Shown here: piece after piece, positions 25,745-34,349 of the stretch | Position numbering within the stretch: position 1 is the first letter of the stretch | Layout of the letters: every line of letters starts with the position of its first letter | NCBI GenBank assembly: GCA_945873855.1 | Contig: CAMCEN010000006.1 | Location: 1-64,000 of the forward strand | Direction of reading: 5' to 3' | Source of the DNA: an uncultured Campylobacter sp. | GTDB lineage: Bacteria > Campylobacterota > Campylobacteria > Campylobacterales > Campylobacteraceae | Length of the DNA: 64,000 nt | Notes under the pieces: model-generated | What the model was told of the DNA's origin: nothing | What the model saw: only the letters and a program-made list of their open reading frames with translations | Databases searched by the model: none | Translations under genes and position numbers: made by a program

Positions 25745-27397
25745 ATGAACTTTTCAAGTATGAAGGTGGGCTCTAGAATAGGCCTTGGTTTTGGCATTGT
25801 GATCGTGCTTATTTTGTTGCTTGTAGGCATCGGCATCGTGCAAATCAACAAAGTAAATAGTATGCTATCACAAATCAATGATATAAACGCAAAGCAACAA
25901 CGCTATGCTATCAACTTCCGTGGCTCAGTTCACGATAGAGCAATTGCTATTCGTGATGTGGTGCTAGTAGATGAAGAAACCCAGCTAAATGCTCTACTTG
26001 CTACCATAAATAAGCTAAATGAGTTTTACATCGCTAGCTACAATGACATGGAGGCTATGAACAAAACCGGCGTAGCGACAAGCGAAGAGCTTAGCATACT
26101 AAAAAGTATCCAAGACATAAGAGTAAAAACCGAAGCATCATACAAAAATGTTATAGAGCTAAAAAAAGCAGGTGACACCGCAAAGGCAAAAGAGCTTTTG
26201 ATGCACGAAACAGCCGGATATTTTGTTAGTTGGTTAGCTGCTATTAACAAATTCATTGACCTTGAAGAAAAGCTAAACACCGAGCTTACAAATGAAGTCC
26301 GCTCGATCACTGGTGGCTTTATCAATCTTATGATAGTAATGGGGCTAATCGCTATTGCAATTGCGATTTTCATCACTATAGCAGTGGCTAGAAGTATTAT
26401 TACTCAGCTTGGAGGCGAACCAGGAGATGTTAGCCGTGTGGTTCAACAAGTAGCTCGTGGTAATCTATGCGTAAAAGCTACTACAAAGTATCCAGACAGC
26501 CTTTTAGCACACACAATAGCGATGAAAAACAAGCTAGCTGAAATCTCAGGCAATGTCCAAGCAGCCATTAACTCAGTAGAAGACAAAACTGCGATTTTGA
26601 TAAATAACTTTAGCAAAGTAAGCAGCAACATCACAGAACAAAGCAAAATCACAAGCACTAGCTCAGAAATCATCACTAGCGTCGTAGCTGGTACTAATGA
26701 GATGATGAAAATGACTAGTGAGACAGGCGTGAACTCAAACGAAGCTACCAAGCTAAGCAAAGAGGGCAAAGAAGCTAGTGATTATGTAGCAAGCAAAATG
26801 CAAGAAATCCGTGAAAATGTAATAAAACAAGCCGAGCAAATCAAGTTGCTTAGCAATCACGCAAATGAAATCGGTGGCGCTACTGAGCTTATTAGCGAGA
26901 TAACTGATCAAACAAATCTGCTTGCGCTAAATGCAGCTATTGAGGCAGCTAGAGCTGGTGAGGTTGGTCGTGGATTTGCTGTTGTGGCTGATGAGATCCG
27001 CTCGCTTGCAGAGCGCACAGGTAGTGCTACTGATGAGATAGCAAATACTATCAAGCTTATCCAACAAGAAGTAGCTAACGCAGTCCAAATCATCGAAGCT
27101 AGCGTGCCAAGAGTAGAAGAGGGTTACGAGCTAGCAAATAATGTGGCTGCAATGCTAAATAATATTTACACCACAAGCTCTGACTCATCTCAAAAAGCAA
27201 ATAATGCTGTAAAAGTAGCCCAGGCTGGCGAAAAATCGATGAAAGAGCTAAACGCAAATGTAGAAAGCATAGTTGAGACTGCAAAATCTACAAAAGAAAA
27301 TATGGATACAAGCTTAGAGAAAATCGCAGAAATGAAACAAGAAGTAAGAGCTCTTGGCAAGGTTATGGAGTTCTTTATTTGCGATATTAAAGCCTAG
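25745..27397 (+). CDS. Methyl-accepting chemotaxis protein
   Basis: A 550-residue chemoreceptor. Membrane spans lie at about 12-32 and 192-215; the periplasmic part between them (about 35-185) is all-helical, like a four-helix-bundle sensor (4HB_MCP). HAMP follows (about 215-268), then a helical signalling domain with the highly conserved hairpin tip [19 protein letters not shown] and [18 protein letters not shown]. The tip binds CheW and CheA to steer flagellar rotation. A strong AAGGAGGGTG site precedes the ATG. The ligand cannot be predicted. No C-terminal CheR pentapeptide is present. Confidence 0.95.
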   Translation: MNFSSMKVGSRIGLGFGIVIVLILLLVGIGIVQINKVNSMLSQINDINAKQQRYAINFRGSVHDRAIAIRDVVLVDEETQLNALLATINKLNEFYIASYNDMEAMNKTGVATSEELSILKSIQDIRVKTEASYKNVIELKKAGDTAKAKELLMHETAGYFVSWLAAINKFIDLEEKLNTELTNEVRSITGGFINLMIVMGLIAIAIAIFITIAVARSIITQLGGEPGDVSRVVQQVARGNLCVKATTKYPDSLLAHTIAMKNKLAEISGNVQAAINSVEDKTAILINNFSKVSSNITEQSKITSTSSEIITSVVAGTNEMMKMTSETGVNSNEATKLSKEGKEASDYVASKMQEIRENVIKQAEQIKLLSNHANEIGGATELISEITDQTNLLALNAAIEAARAGEVGRGFAVVADEIRSLAERTGSATDEIANTIKLIQQEVANAVQIIEASVPRVEEGYELANNVAAMLNNIYTTSSDSSQKANNAVKVAQAGEKSMKELNANVESIVETAKSTKENMDTSLEKIAEMKQEVRALGKVMEFFICDIKA

Positions 27398-27681
27398 TTT
27401 AGCTATCTTTTTGTGGCTTTTAGGGAATTCTAGAATTCCCTACTATGTCATCGCCCCTTTAGGGGATCTCTCTTTCTGTCATCCCCCAGCTTGACCCGAG
27501 GATCTCTATGGGATTTTAGAATTCCTAGCTGTATTTTCATAAGGAATTCTAGATTCTAGGAATTCTAGATTATTTGGGGGCAAAATATAAAAATCACAAA
27601 GAAAAGATTTGCTAATTATCCTAGAAAAATACCAAGTAATTGCTAAAATTATGCTATCATTTGAGTTTTTAAAGGATTTTT
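27398..27681. repeat. REP-like and GAATTC repeats before pglC
   Basis: A perfect palindrome at 27424-27439 is followed by two GTCATC...GGATCTC hairpins (27446-27472 and 27479-27510) and a GAATTCTAGATTC cluster at 27541-27571. No gene is seen. Confidence 0.85.
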
Positions 27682-28287
27682 ATGTATAAGCATTTTTTTA
27701 AACGCATTTTAGATTTTATTGCTGCTTTGCTTTTGATTATTTTATTTTCGCCTATTATGCTTTGGGCTGCGTGGCGCATAAGGCGTGAGCTTGGCTCGCC
27801 GGTGCTTTTTACCCAAGCACGCCCTGGCCTAAATGCCAAGATTTTTAAGATTTATAAGTTTCGCACGATGAGTGATGAGCGTGATGAAAATGGTAATTTG
27901 CTCCCTGATGAGCTTCGCCTAAAAGGCTTTGGCGCAAAGCTTAGGGCTTCAAGCATTGATGAGTTGCCACAGCTTTTTAATGTGCTAAAAGGCGATATGA
28001 GTTTTATTGGCCCACGCCCTTTGCTTGTAGAGTATTTGCCGCTTTACTCGCCTAGGCAAGCTAGCAGGCACTCTGTGCGCCCTGGTATAACTGGCCTTGC
28101 GCAAGTAAATGGCAGAAACGACATCAGCTGGGCAGCAAAGCTAGAACACGACGCCATTTATGCTGAGAATTTAAGCTTTTTGCTTGATATTAAAATCGCA
28201 CTTCTTACCATAAAAAAAGTGCTAAAAAAAGAAGGCGTAAGCAAGGCTGGCATGGCTACTACGGAGAAGTTTAATGGCAAAAACTAA
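27682..28287 (+). CDS. pglC: Undecaprenyl phosphate N,N'-diacetylbacillosamine 1-phosphate transferase
   Basis: A 201-residue monotopic phosphoglycosyl transferase. One N-terminal re-entrant hydrophobic helix (about 10-30), [17 protein letters not shown] (47-63), and the catalytic pair Asp93-Glu94 in [13 protein letters not shown], then FIGPRPLL and [13 protein letters not shown] match PglC closely, including the residue numbers of the catalytic dyad. It starts N-glycan assembly on undecaprenyl phosphate. AAAGGATTTTT precedes ATG. It overlaps pglD by 14 bp. The rest of the pgl genes lie outside this window. Confidence 0.92.
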   Translation: MYKHFFKRILDFIAALLLIILFSPIMLWAAWRIRRELGSPVLFTQARPGLNAKIFKIYKFRTMSDERDENGNLLPDELRLKGFGAKLRASSIDELPQLFNVLKGDMSFIGPRPLLVEYLPLYSPRQASRHSVRPGITGLAQVNGRNDISWAAKLEHDAIYAENLSFLLDIKIALLTIKKVLKKEGVSKAGMATTEKFNGKN

Positions 28288-28876
28288 AACTATATACATT
28301 TACGGTGCTGGCGGACATGGGCTAGTTTGCGCTGATATCGCTAGGGCTATGGGATACGAAAATATCATCTTTTTAGACGACAGCCCTGCGCTTGATGGCG
28401 ATATAACCTCTCTTTGCTATCACGATGAGCTTGAGCGTTATGATATGTTTGTAGCAATAGGTTCAAGCACAGCGCGAGAAAAAATCAGCCAAAAAATCCA
28501 AAACGCAGGCTTTAATCTAATAAGCCTAATCCATCCAAATGCGCTTATCTCAAGCTCTGCTAGCCTGTCAGCTGGCGTGTGCGTGATGCCAGGGGCTATC
28601 ATAAACGCAAAGGCTAAAATCAGCTCAGGCGCTATCATAAACTCTGGCGCACTCATAGAACACGAATGCACTATCGGCGAGTATGCTCACATCTGCCCGC
28701 GAGTAGCGCTTGCTGGGGCTTGCGTGGTGGGCGCTCATGCGTGGGTTGGTATAGGCAGCTGCACTATTCAGGGCATAAAAATCGGTGCAAATGCTATGAT
28801 AGGCGCAGGCTCAGTTATCGTGCGAGATATCCCAGAAAATGCCAAAGCCTATGGCAATCCAGCCAAAGTGCGCTAG
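28274..28876 (+). CDS. pglD: UDP-4-amino sugar N-acetyltransferase PglD
   Basis: A 200-residue protein with a Rossmann-like N-terminal domain ([16 protein letters not shown], about 4-20) and a left-handed beta-helix of hexapeptide repeats (about 85-200: [19 protein letters not shown] and onward). His residues in [14 protein letters not shown] supply the catalytic base. It acetylates UDP-4-amino-4,6-dideoxy-GlcNAc with acetyl-CoA to give UDP-diacetylbacillosamine, the PglC substrate. The overlap with pglC shows coupled expression. The TAG stop abuts a GGAATTTTAG repeat. Confidence 0.92.
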   Translation: MAKTKTIYIYGAGGHGLVCADIARAMGYENIIFLDDSPALDGDITSLCYHDELERYDMFVAIGSSTAREKISQKIQNAGFNLISLIHPNALISSSASLSAGVCVMPGAIINAKAKISSGAIINSGALIEHECTIGEYAHICPRVALAGACVVGAHAWVGIGSCTIQGIKIGANAMIGAGSVIVRDIPENAKAYGNPAKVR

Positions 28877-29120
28877 GAATTTTAGATTTTAAAATTCCTT
28901 GGGAATTCTAGAATTCCCTACTATGTCATTGCCAACTTGACTGGGCGATCTCATTACAAAGAATTTAGAATTCCATATAGAGATCCCCCAGTCAAGCTGG
29001 GGGATGACAGGGACTAGGGAGTTTTAGAATTTAAAATTTTTGCCTTAAAATTCCCTAGGAATTCTAGAATTTAAAATTTTTGCCTTAAAATTCCTTGGGA
29101 ATTCTAGAATTCCTAGGGTA
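28877..29120. repeat. GAATTC and REP-like repeats before the 6S-like RNA
   Basis: Perfect palindromes at 28902-28917 and 29098-29113. Between them are a GTCATTGCC...GCGATCTC element (28924-28953) and a GAGATCCCCCAGTC...GGGGGATGACA hairpin (28979-29009), facing each other, and a duplicated TTAAAATTTTTGCCTTAAAATTCC-type unit near 29031 and 29072. Confidence 0.86.
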
Positions 29121-29127
29121 TTTTTGC

Positions 29128-29133
29128 TATAAT
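29128..29133 (+). promoter_or_regulatory. -10 box of the 6S-like RNA
   Basis: TATAAT, preceded by TTTTTGC, is 7-8 bp before the predicted 5' end of the structured RNA at about 29141. Confidence 0.7.
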
Positions 29134-29140
29134 ACCTTTG

Positions 29141-29309
29141 CCTGAATAGTTCGTGGCACGTTTTTATGGGGGTCTAACGAAATAGTATTGGCAAGATCGC
29201 TTGCGTGCGGTGTGATGACGGCGGGCTAGTCCGCGCTGTCCCTAAAGTGCGTGGCTCATTGCAAGTTTGGCTTATGTAGGCCGAGCAAAGGAACGGACGG
29301 CTATTTGGG
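29141..29309 (+). ncRNA. ssrS: 6S RNA / purD-motif RNA
   Basis: About 169 nt upstream of purD with no open frame. CCTGAATAG (29141-29149) pairs with CTATTTGGG (29301-29309) over nine positions, and TTCGT (29150-29154) with ACGGA (29293-29297), giving the rod closed by end-to-end pairing expected of 6S RNA. A purD-linked RNA motif is known in epsilonproteobacteria and, as I recall, was later equated with 6S RNA, which mimics an open promoter and traps sigma-70 RNA polymerase. Its own TATAAT supports a separate transcript. A cis-acting leader of purD is the alternative. Confidence 0.75.
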
Positions 29310-29324
29310 TATAAAAGGATAAAA

Positions 29325-30581
29325 ATGAAAGTTTTGATAATAGGAAATGGCGGGCGTGAATACGCTATTGCTAGAAGACTAAAAAATGATGGTTGCGAGC
29401 TTTTTGTAGCACCGGGTAATGCTGGGACTGCAAAAATCGCTACAAATGTTGATATAAAGGGCTTTGATGAGCTTGCTACTTGGGCAAAGGATAATAAAAT
29501 CGAGCTTTGCGTAGTTGGCCCTGAAAATGCTCTAAGCGATGGTGTGGTTGATATTTTCAAAAGTCATGGGCTAAATATCTTTGGCCCTAGCAAGGCAGCA
29601 GCTAGATTAGAGGGCTCAAAGGCCTTTATGAAGGAGTTTTTAGCTCGCCAAAATATCCGCACAGCACGTTTTATAAACACGCATGATAAAGCAGAAGCAA
29701 ATGAGTTTATTGAAGCAATTTTTAATGGCGGAAATCGCAAAATCGTAGTAAAAGCTGATGGGCTCTGTGCTGGAAAAGGCGTGATAATCGCTTCTAGCGC
29801 AGATGAGGCAAAAAGGGCAGCTGCTGATATGCTAAGTGGTGCTAGCTTTGGTGATGCTGGCAAAAGAGTGGTGATTGAGGAGTTTTTAGACGGCTTTGAG
29901 CTAAGCTTTTTTGCTATTTGTGATGGCAAAAACTTCGTTAGTCTGCCAGTAGCCCAAGATCATAAAAGACTAAAAGATAACGATGAGGGCCCAAATACTG
30001 GTGGCATGGGGGCTTATGCGCCAAGTATGCTAGCAAATGCAGCTCTTATTACTAGAGTAGAAAATGAGATTGTTCGCCCTACGCTTGATGGTATGAGCCG
30101 TGAGGGCGCGCCTTTTTGTGGAGTGCTTTTTGTAGGGCTTATGGTAGTTGGCGATACGCCTTATGTGCTTGAGTTTAATGTGCGTTTTGGCGATCCTGAG
30201 TGTGAGGTGCTAATGCCTTTGATCGAAGGAAATTTTGCAAAAACTCTGCTAAATGCAGCGCAAGGTAAGCTAGAAGATATCAAGCTTGCTGGTAAATTTG
30301 CTGTGGGTGTGGTGATGGCAAGCCATAACTATCCATATGGCGCAAGTAAGCCAGCACAAATTTTTGTAGAAAACGAACCTGAGGGCTCTCACATCTGCTA
30401 CGCAGGCGTTAGCGATGATGCTGGCAAGCTAGTAGCAAGTGGAGGGCGAGTTTTAGTGGCTGTGGGACTAGGCACTAGTATAGAAGCAGCACAGGCTAAG
30501 GCCTACGAGCTGGTTGGTAAAATCAGCTTTGAGGGTGCGCAGTGGCGCAAAGATATAGCCTATCAAGCATTAAGAAAATAA
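29325..30581 (+). CDS. purD: Phosphoribosylamine-glycine ligase
   Basis: A 418-residue ATP-grasp enzyme joining phosphoribosylamine and glycine in purine synthesis. The N-terminal [13 protein letters not shown] (about 7-19) binds [59 protein letters not shown] and [10 protein letters not shown] are the GARS signatures. AAAAGGATAAAA lies before the ATG, directly after the structured RNA. Length is normal. Confidence 0.97.
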   Translation: MKVLIIGNGGREYAIARRLKNDGCELFVAPGNAGTAKIATNVDIKGFDELATWAKDNKIELCVVGPENALSDGVVDIFKSHGLNIFGPSKAAARLEGSKAFMKEFLARQNIRTARFINTHDKAEANEFIEAIFNGGNRKIVVKADGLCAGKGVIIASSADEAKRAAADMLSGASFGDAGKRVVIEEFLDGFELSFFAICDGKNFVSLPVAQDHKRLKDNDEGPNTGGMGAYAPSMLANAALITRVENEIVRPTLDGMSREGAPFCGVLFVGLMVVGDTPYVLEFNVRFGDPECEVLMPLIEGNFAKTLLNAAQGKLEDIKLAGKFAVGVVMASHNYPYGASKPAQIFVENEPEGSHICYAGVSDDAGKLVASGGRVLVAVGLGTSIEAAQAKAYELVGKISFEGAQWRKDIAYQALRK

Positions 30582-30930
30582 AATTACTCAGGAATTCTAG
30601 AATTCCTAGAAGCAAAATCTAGAATTCCTAGGACTTAAATCTAGAATTCCATAAACTAGAATTCCATAAACTAGAATTCCTTAAACTAGAATTCCTTAAA
30701 CTAGAATTACTTAAACTAAAATTCCCAATCTAGAATTCCTAGAGTTAAATCTAAAATTCCTTAAACTAAAACTACTAATCTAGAATTCCTTAAACTAGAA
30801 TTACTTAAACTAGAATTCCATAAACTAGAATTCCATAAACTAGAATTCCTAAAACTAGAATTCCTAGGGCTTAAATACCCCCTAACCCCCAAAATCTAGA
30901 ATTCCTAGAATCAAAATCTAGAATTCCTTG
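30582..30930. repeat. Two 15-bp-period tandem arrays of GAATTC half-sites
   Basis: After a perfect palindrome at 30591-30606, the unit CTAGAATTCCATAAA repeats at exact 15-bp steps starting at 30641, 30656, 30671, 30686, 30701 and 30716, and again at 30780, 30795, 30810, 30825, 30840 and 30855. Variants alternate CATAAA and CTTAAA. A GGGGGTTAGGGGG-like GC-rich phrase (complement) sits at about 30876-30893, as next to other arrays. No gene is seen. It is not CRISPR: there are no spacers. Confidence 0.95.
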
Positions 30931-31018
30931 AAAAAATCACGAAAATTTTCTAAAAATAAAGCAATTCAAAGCAAAATCTGCTAAAATACAGCTTTAAATA
31001 TTTTTGATTGGGTAAAAA

Positions 31019-31471
31019 ATGAAGAGTATCGCTGAACGCTTAGAGCGTGAAAATATCAGGCTCGCAAGCTTTAATAAACGCTTGTTTGCGTATTTGATCG
31101 ATGATGTGATTATCTCGGCGCTATTTTTTGTGATATATTATGATGCGTTTAAAAACGCTGCTAGCGATGCGCAGACGATGATAGCTGTGATAAACTCGTT
31201 TATCTGGCAATTAGTGCTTTTAAAGGTGCTTTATCATACATTTTTTGTGTGGCGATACGGCGCAAGTCTTGGAAAAATCGTAATGAAAATCATGGTGCTA
31301 GATGGCGAAATTTTAGACTTTCCAAGCCTACCAAAGGCACTGATTAGAGCTTGCGTGCGGATTATAAGCGAGTGGTGTTTTTATCTAGGATTTATCTGGA
31401 TGCTAGGAAATGCTGCTAAGCAAAGCTGGCATGATAAACTAAGTGGGACTATTGTTTGTGAAAATAAATAA
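31019..31471 (+). CDS. RDD family membrane protein
   Basis: A 150-residue protein with the RDD layout: RLFAYLIDDVIISALFFVIYY (about 21-41) has the Arg and Asp-Asp residues, a second span lies at about 55-75, and ASLGKIVMKIMVLDG (about 81-95) is the usual loop; WHDKLSGTIV closes. RDD proteins are inner-membrane proteins of poorly known role, some linked to Na+/H+ exchange. It overlaps lptD, so the two are coupled; a link with outer-membrane biogenesis is only positional. Confidence 0.82.
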   Translation: MKSIAERLERENIRLASFNKRLFAYLIDDVIISALFFVIYYDAFKNAASDAQTMIAVINSFIWQLVLLKVLYHTFFVWRYGASLGKIVMKIMVLDGEILDFPSLPKALIRACVRIISEWCFYLGFIWMLGNAAKQSWHDKLSGTIVCENK

Positions 31472-33632
31472 ATCTTTTATACTTTTTGCGCTGTTTTTAT
31501 CTAGCTTACAGGCTAGGGTAGAAAATGTAGAGTTTGTGGCAAAAGAAGTCCATAAAGAGGGCTCAATAGTAACAGCCACTGGCGATGTGCTAGTATATAG
31601 CCCAAGCTACTTAATAAGCGCAAAAAGAGCCAAATACGACGAAAAAAATGAGATTGTAGAGCTTTTTGAAAATGTAAGTATTTTGCGAAATAATGAAGAA
31701 GCTACAAACTCAAATTACGCAAAAATCAATCTAAAAACAAACGAAATCACCACAGATAACGCCTTTGCTATGCATCAAAACAAAGAGCTGTGGATAGCTA
31801 GCGAGCAGTTTTGTTCAAGCGATGCTCGCATAGATACAAGCAAATCAATAGTCTCAAGCTGTAATGTGGATGAGCCTGACTGGCATATAGAGTATAAAGA
31901 TGGATATTTAGATAAGCAAAAAAAATATCTACATATTTATAATCCAGTTTTTTATGGAAATTTACCTTTTGTTGGTAATACGCCTTTGTTTTATTTACCT
32001 TATTTTGGCTTTAGCACCGATAAAACTCGCAGAACTGGCTTTTTAACGCCTAACATTGCGTTTTCAAAAAGCGAAGGGTTGTTTTTTGAACAGCCTTTTT
32101 ATATAGCTGAGTATAACGAGTGGGATTTAGAGCTAAATCCTCAGATTCGCACAAACCGCGGTGCCGGATTATACGCTACATTTCGTTTTGCAGATTCGCC
32201 TTATTCTAGTGGATATATTCGCACAGGATTTTTCAAAGACTCTAAAAAATACCAAGACAAAAACAGCCTAAAATACAGCACTCATACAGGCGTTGAGGTA
32301 GAATATGATAGAGATAAGCTGGCAAAATACCTAGTTAATGGAGATTATGGCGAGGGGCTTTATGTGCGTTTTAAGCATTTAAATGACTTTGATTATTTAA
32401 ACTTGCGCGAAAATGGCAACTCAGCCTATGACTCTTTGGTTCACTCAAAAATAAATTATTTTGTAAATACAAAAGAGCATTATTTTGGAATTTATGCAGA
32501 TTATTACATAAACACAGCTAAAATCGCTACAAAATACGGTAATAAAGACACGCTTCAAGAATTGCCTACTTTACAATACCATAGCTACTTAGATAGCTTT
32601 TTAAGTAAAAACCTTACTTACTCACTAGATGTAAAATACCATAACTATACTAGAAAAATAGGCACAAAAGCGCAACAATTTGAGCTAAATCTGCCTGTTG
32701 GATTAAATTTTACTTTGCCTAATGGCTGGGCAAACCTTAGTTACACGCACAATCTTTATGCCTCGCACATAAGCTATCAAAAAAGCTTTGAGCTAGATAA
32801 AAATGGCTTTATGAGAGACAAAAATAATGAAAAATATGCTCGCAGCTGGAGCGAGATAGCACTAAGCAGTGATTTGGCTAGGGCTTATGATGTCTTTGGT
32901 GGGCTATTTCATACTATGAACTTAAAGCTTTCTTATATCCAACCAGGATATAAATACGGAGAAATCGCAGAGCGTTTGTATGCTTTTGATAAAGATGAGA
33001 GCGAAGAAAACTTTGTAGAGCAGCTTGATGAAAAATATCAAAGACAAACGCTAAATGCTGGCGTCATTCAGTATCTTTTTAATAGCGATAATAAAAAAAT
33101 CCTAAGGCACTCTTTAAATACTAGCTATTACACAAACAAAGGCAGGTTTGTAACTACTGATAATCGCCTTGATTTGTATTTTGATTATTTTACTGCTTTT
33201 AGCAAGCTTACTTACGACCATGAAAAAAAGAAGCTAATCTCTGCGCAAAATGGTATAGCTACTACTTATAATAAGCTATATTTTGATATTCGTGATAGCT
33301 ATGATGTGAAATTTGATGATTTTAATATAAAAAGCAAATCACATTTTCTTCAAACATCAGCGCATTATACCTTCCCAAAAGACATAAGGGTATTTGGATC
33401 TTATGCTTATGACTATGTAGAAAAATACACAAAAATGTGGCAAATAGGTATCTCTCAATATCGCAAATGCTGGAATTATGGAATTTACTTTAGGCGAAAT
33501 ACAGACCCTATAAACACCTCATATGGTCCTGAGCCAAAGACTAAAAATAGTGTAATGGTATTTTTTGCCTTTTATCCTTTTGGTGATTTTAACTATGACT
33601 TTTCGCTTAAATCAAAAGATGTGATGTATTAA
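31458..33632 (+). CDS. lptD: LPS-assembly outer-membrane protein LptD
   Basis: About 724 residues: a signal peptide (MKINKSFILFALFLSSLQA), an OstA/LptA-like jellyroll (about 20-150: VEFVAKEVHKEGSIVTATGD), then a long beta-barrel. WLP-type signatures appear as FVGNTPLFYLPYFGFSTDKTR. LptD with LptE inserts lipooligosaccharide into the outer leaflet. A frame from 31443 (GTG) is also open, but GTG at 31458 gives a textbook signal peptide. The two N-terminal cysteines of E. coli LptD are replaced by FCSSDAR and SSCNVDEP at about 116 and 134. It ends 10 bp before the next gene. Confidence 0.88.
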   Translation: MKINKSFILFALFLSSLQARVENVEFVAKEVHKEGSIVTATGDVLVYSPSYLISAKRAKYDEKNEIVELFENVSILRNNEEATNSNYAKINLKTNEITTDNAFAMHQNKELWIASEQFCSSDARIDTSKSIVSSCNVDEPDWHIEYKDGYLDKQKKYLHIYNPVFYGNLPFVGNTPLFYLPYFGFSTDKTRRTGFLTPNIAFSKSEGLFFEQPFYIAEYNEWDLELNPQIRTNRGAGLYATFRFADSPYSSGYIRTGFFKDSKKYQDKNSLKYSTHTGVEVEYDRDKLAKYLVNGDYGEGLYVRFKHLNDFDYLNLRENGNSAYDSLVHSKINYFVNTKEHYFGIYADYYINTAKIATKYGNKDTLQELPTLQYHSYLDSFLSKNLTYSLDVKYHNYTRKIGTKAQQFELNLPVGLNFTLPNGWANLSYTHNLYASHISYQKSFELDKNGFMRDKNNEKYARSWSEIALSSDLARAYDVFGGLFHTMNLKLSYIQPGYKYGEIAERLYAFDKDESEENFVEQLDEKYQRQTLNAGVIQYLFNSDNKKILRHSLNTSYYTNKGRFVTTDNRLDLYFDYFTAFSKLTYDHEKKKLISAQNGIATTYNKLYFDIRDSYDVKFDDFNIKSKSHFLQTSAHYTFPKDIRVFGSYAYDYVEKYTKMWQIGISQYRKCWNYGIYFRRNTDPINTSYGPEPKTKNSVMVFFAFYPFGDFNYDFSLKSKDVMY

Positions 33633-33642
33633 AAGAGAAAAA

Positions 33643-34347
33643 ATGTTTGAAGATCAAATAAATGCTGCTGATATACTCTTTGATATGCTCCCAGCCGAGC
33701 AGTTAAAAAGTAGCAATTTTTTATTAGTTTGTCTTAGTTTAGAAGGCGTTGCTTTTTGTAACCACTTAGCTAGCAAGCTTGATCTTGATTATGAGCTGTT
33801 TTTTAGTGCTGGCATAATGGCGCCAAATAACCCTGAGTGTGAGATAGCCTGTGTTGGAGAGAGTGAAGAGATAGTGCTAAATGATGCTCTTATAACTTGC
33901 TTTGGTATCACACAAGACTTTGTATATGGTCAAGCAAAAAGGGTGTATGAAGAAAAAGTACTAAAACAAGTTTATAAATACCGCAAAGGCAATTTGCTAA
34001 GCTTTATAAAAGGGCGAAATATTCTTTTGGTAAATGATGGCTGCGAGAGTGGCGCAAAGCTAACAGTAGCAGCTAAGAGCATGGCTAGCCTTGGGGCAGC
34101 TAGTATTAGCCTTGCTTGTGCGGTGATGCCTGAGAGCTTAGCTATTAGCTCGGCTGCTTTTTTAGACTTTATTTACTGCGCAAAAAAGGCGCAAAAGTTT
34201 GTAAACACAGCATTTTATTACAAAAACAAAGTAGTTTTTAGTGAAGCTGAGGTGCTAAAAATTCTAGAAGAAAGCCCACACTACCTGCCACTTCAAAAAG
34301 TAAAAGAACAAAGCAAAGAACAAAATAAAGAGCAAATCAAGGAGTAA
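33643..34347 (+). CDS. Phosphoribosyltransferase-fold protein (Cj1252-like)
   Basis: A 234-residue protein with an alpha/beta pattern of type I phosphoribosyltransferases: [22 protein letters not shown] (about 126-147) stands where such enzymes have VLLVDDxxxTG. The PRPP loop is not canonical, since Asp-Gly-Cys-Glu-Ser-Gly replaces Asp-Asp-x-x-x-Thr-Gly, so catalysis is uncertain. The last 20 residues are a repetitive [10 protein letters not shown] tail whose DNA also provides the AAGGAG site of pnp, 2 bp downstream. Coupling to pnp may hint at an RNA-related role. Confidence 0.7.
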   Translation: MFEDQINAADILFDMLPAEQLKSSNFLLVCLSLEGVAFCNHLASKLDLDYELFFSAGIMAPNNPECEIACVGESEEIVLNDALITCFGITQDFVYGQAKRVYEEKVLKQVYKYRKGNLLSFIKGRNILLVNDGCESGAKLTVAAKSMASLGAASISLACAVMPESLAISSAAFLDFIYCAKKAQKFVNTAFYYKNKVVFSEAEVLKILEESPHYLPLQKVKEQSKEQNKEQIKE

Positions 34348-34349
34348 AG

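Noticed and set aside
30641-30869. Regularly spaced repeats that might be a CRISPR array
   Set aside because: The units are contiguous 15-bp repeats with no unique spacers and there are no cas genes.
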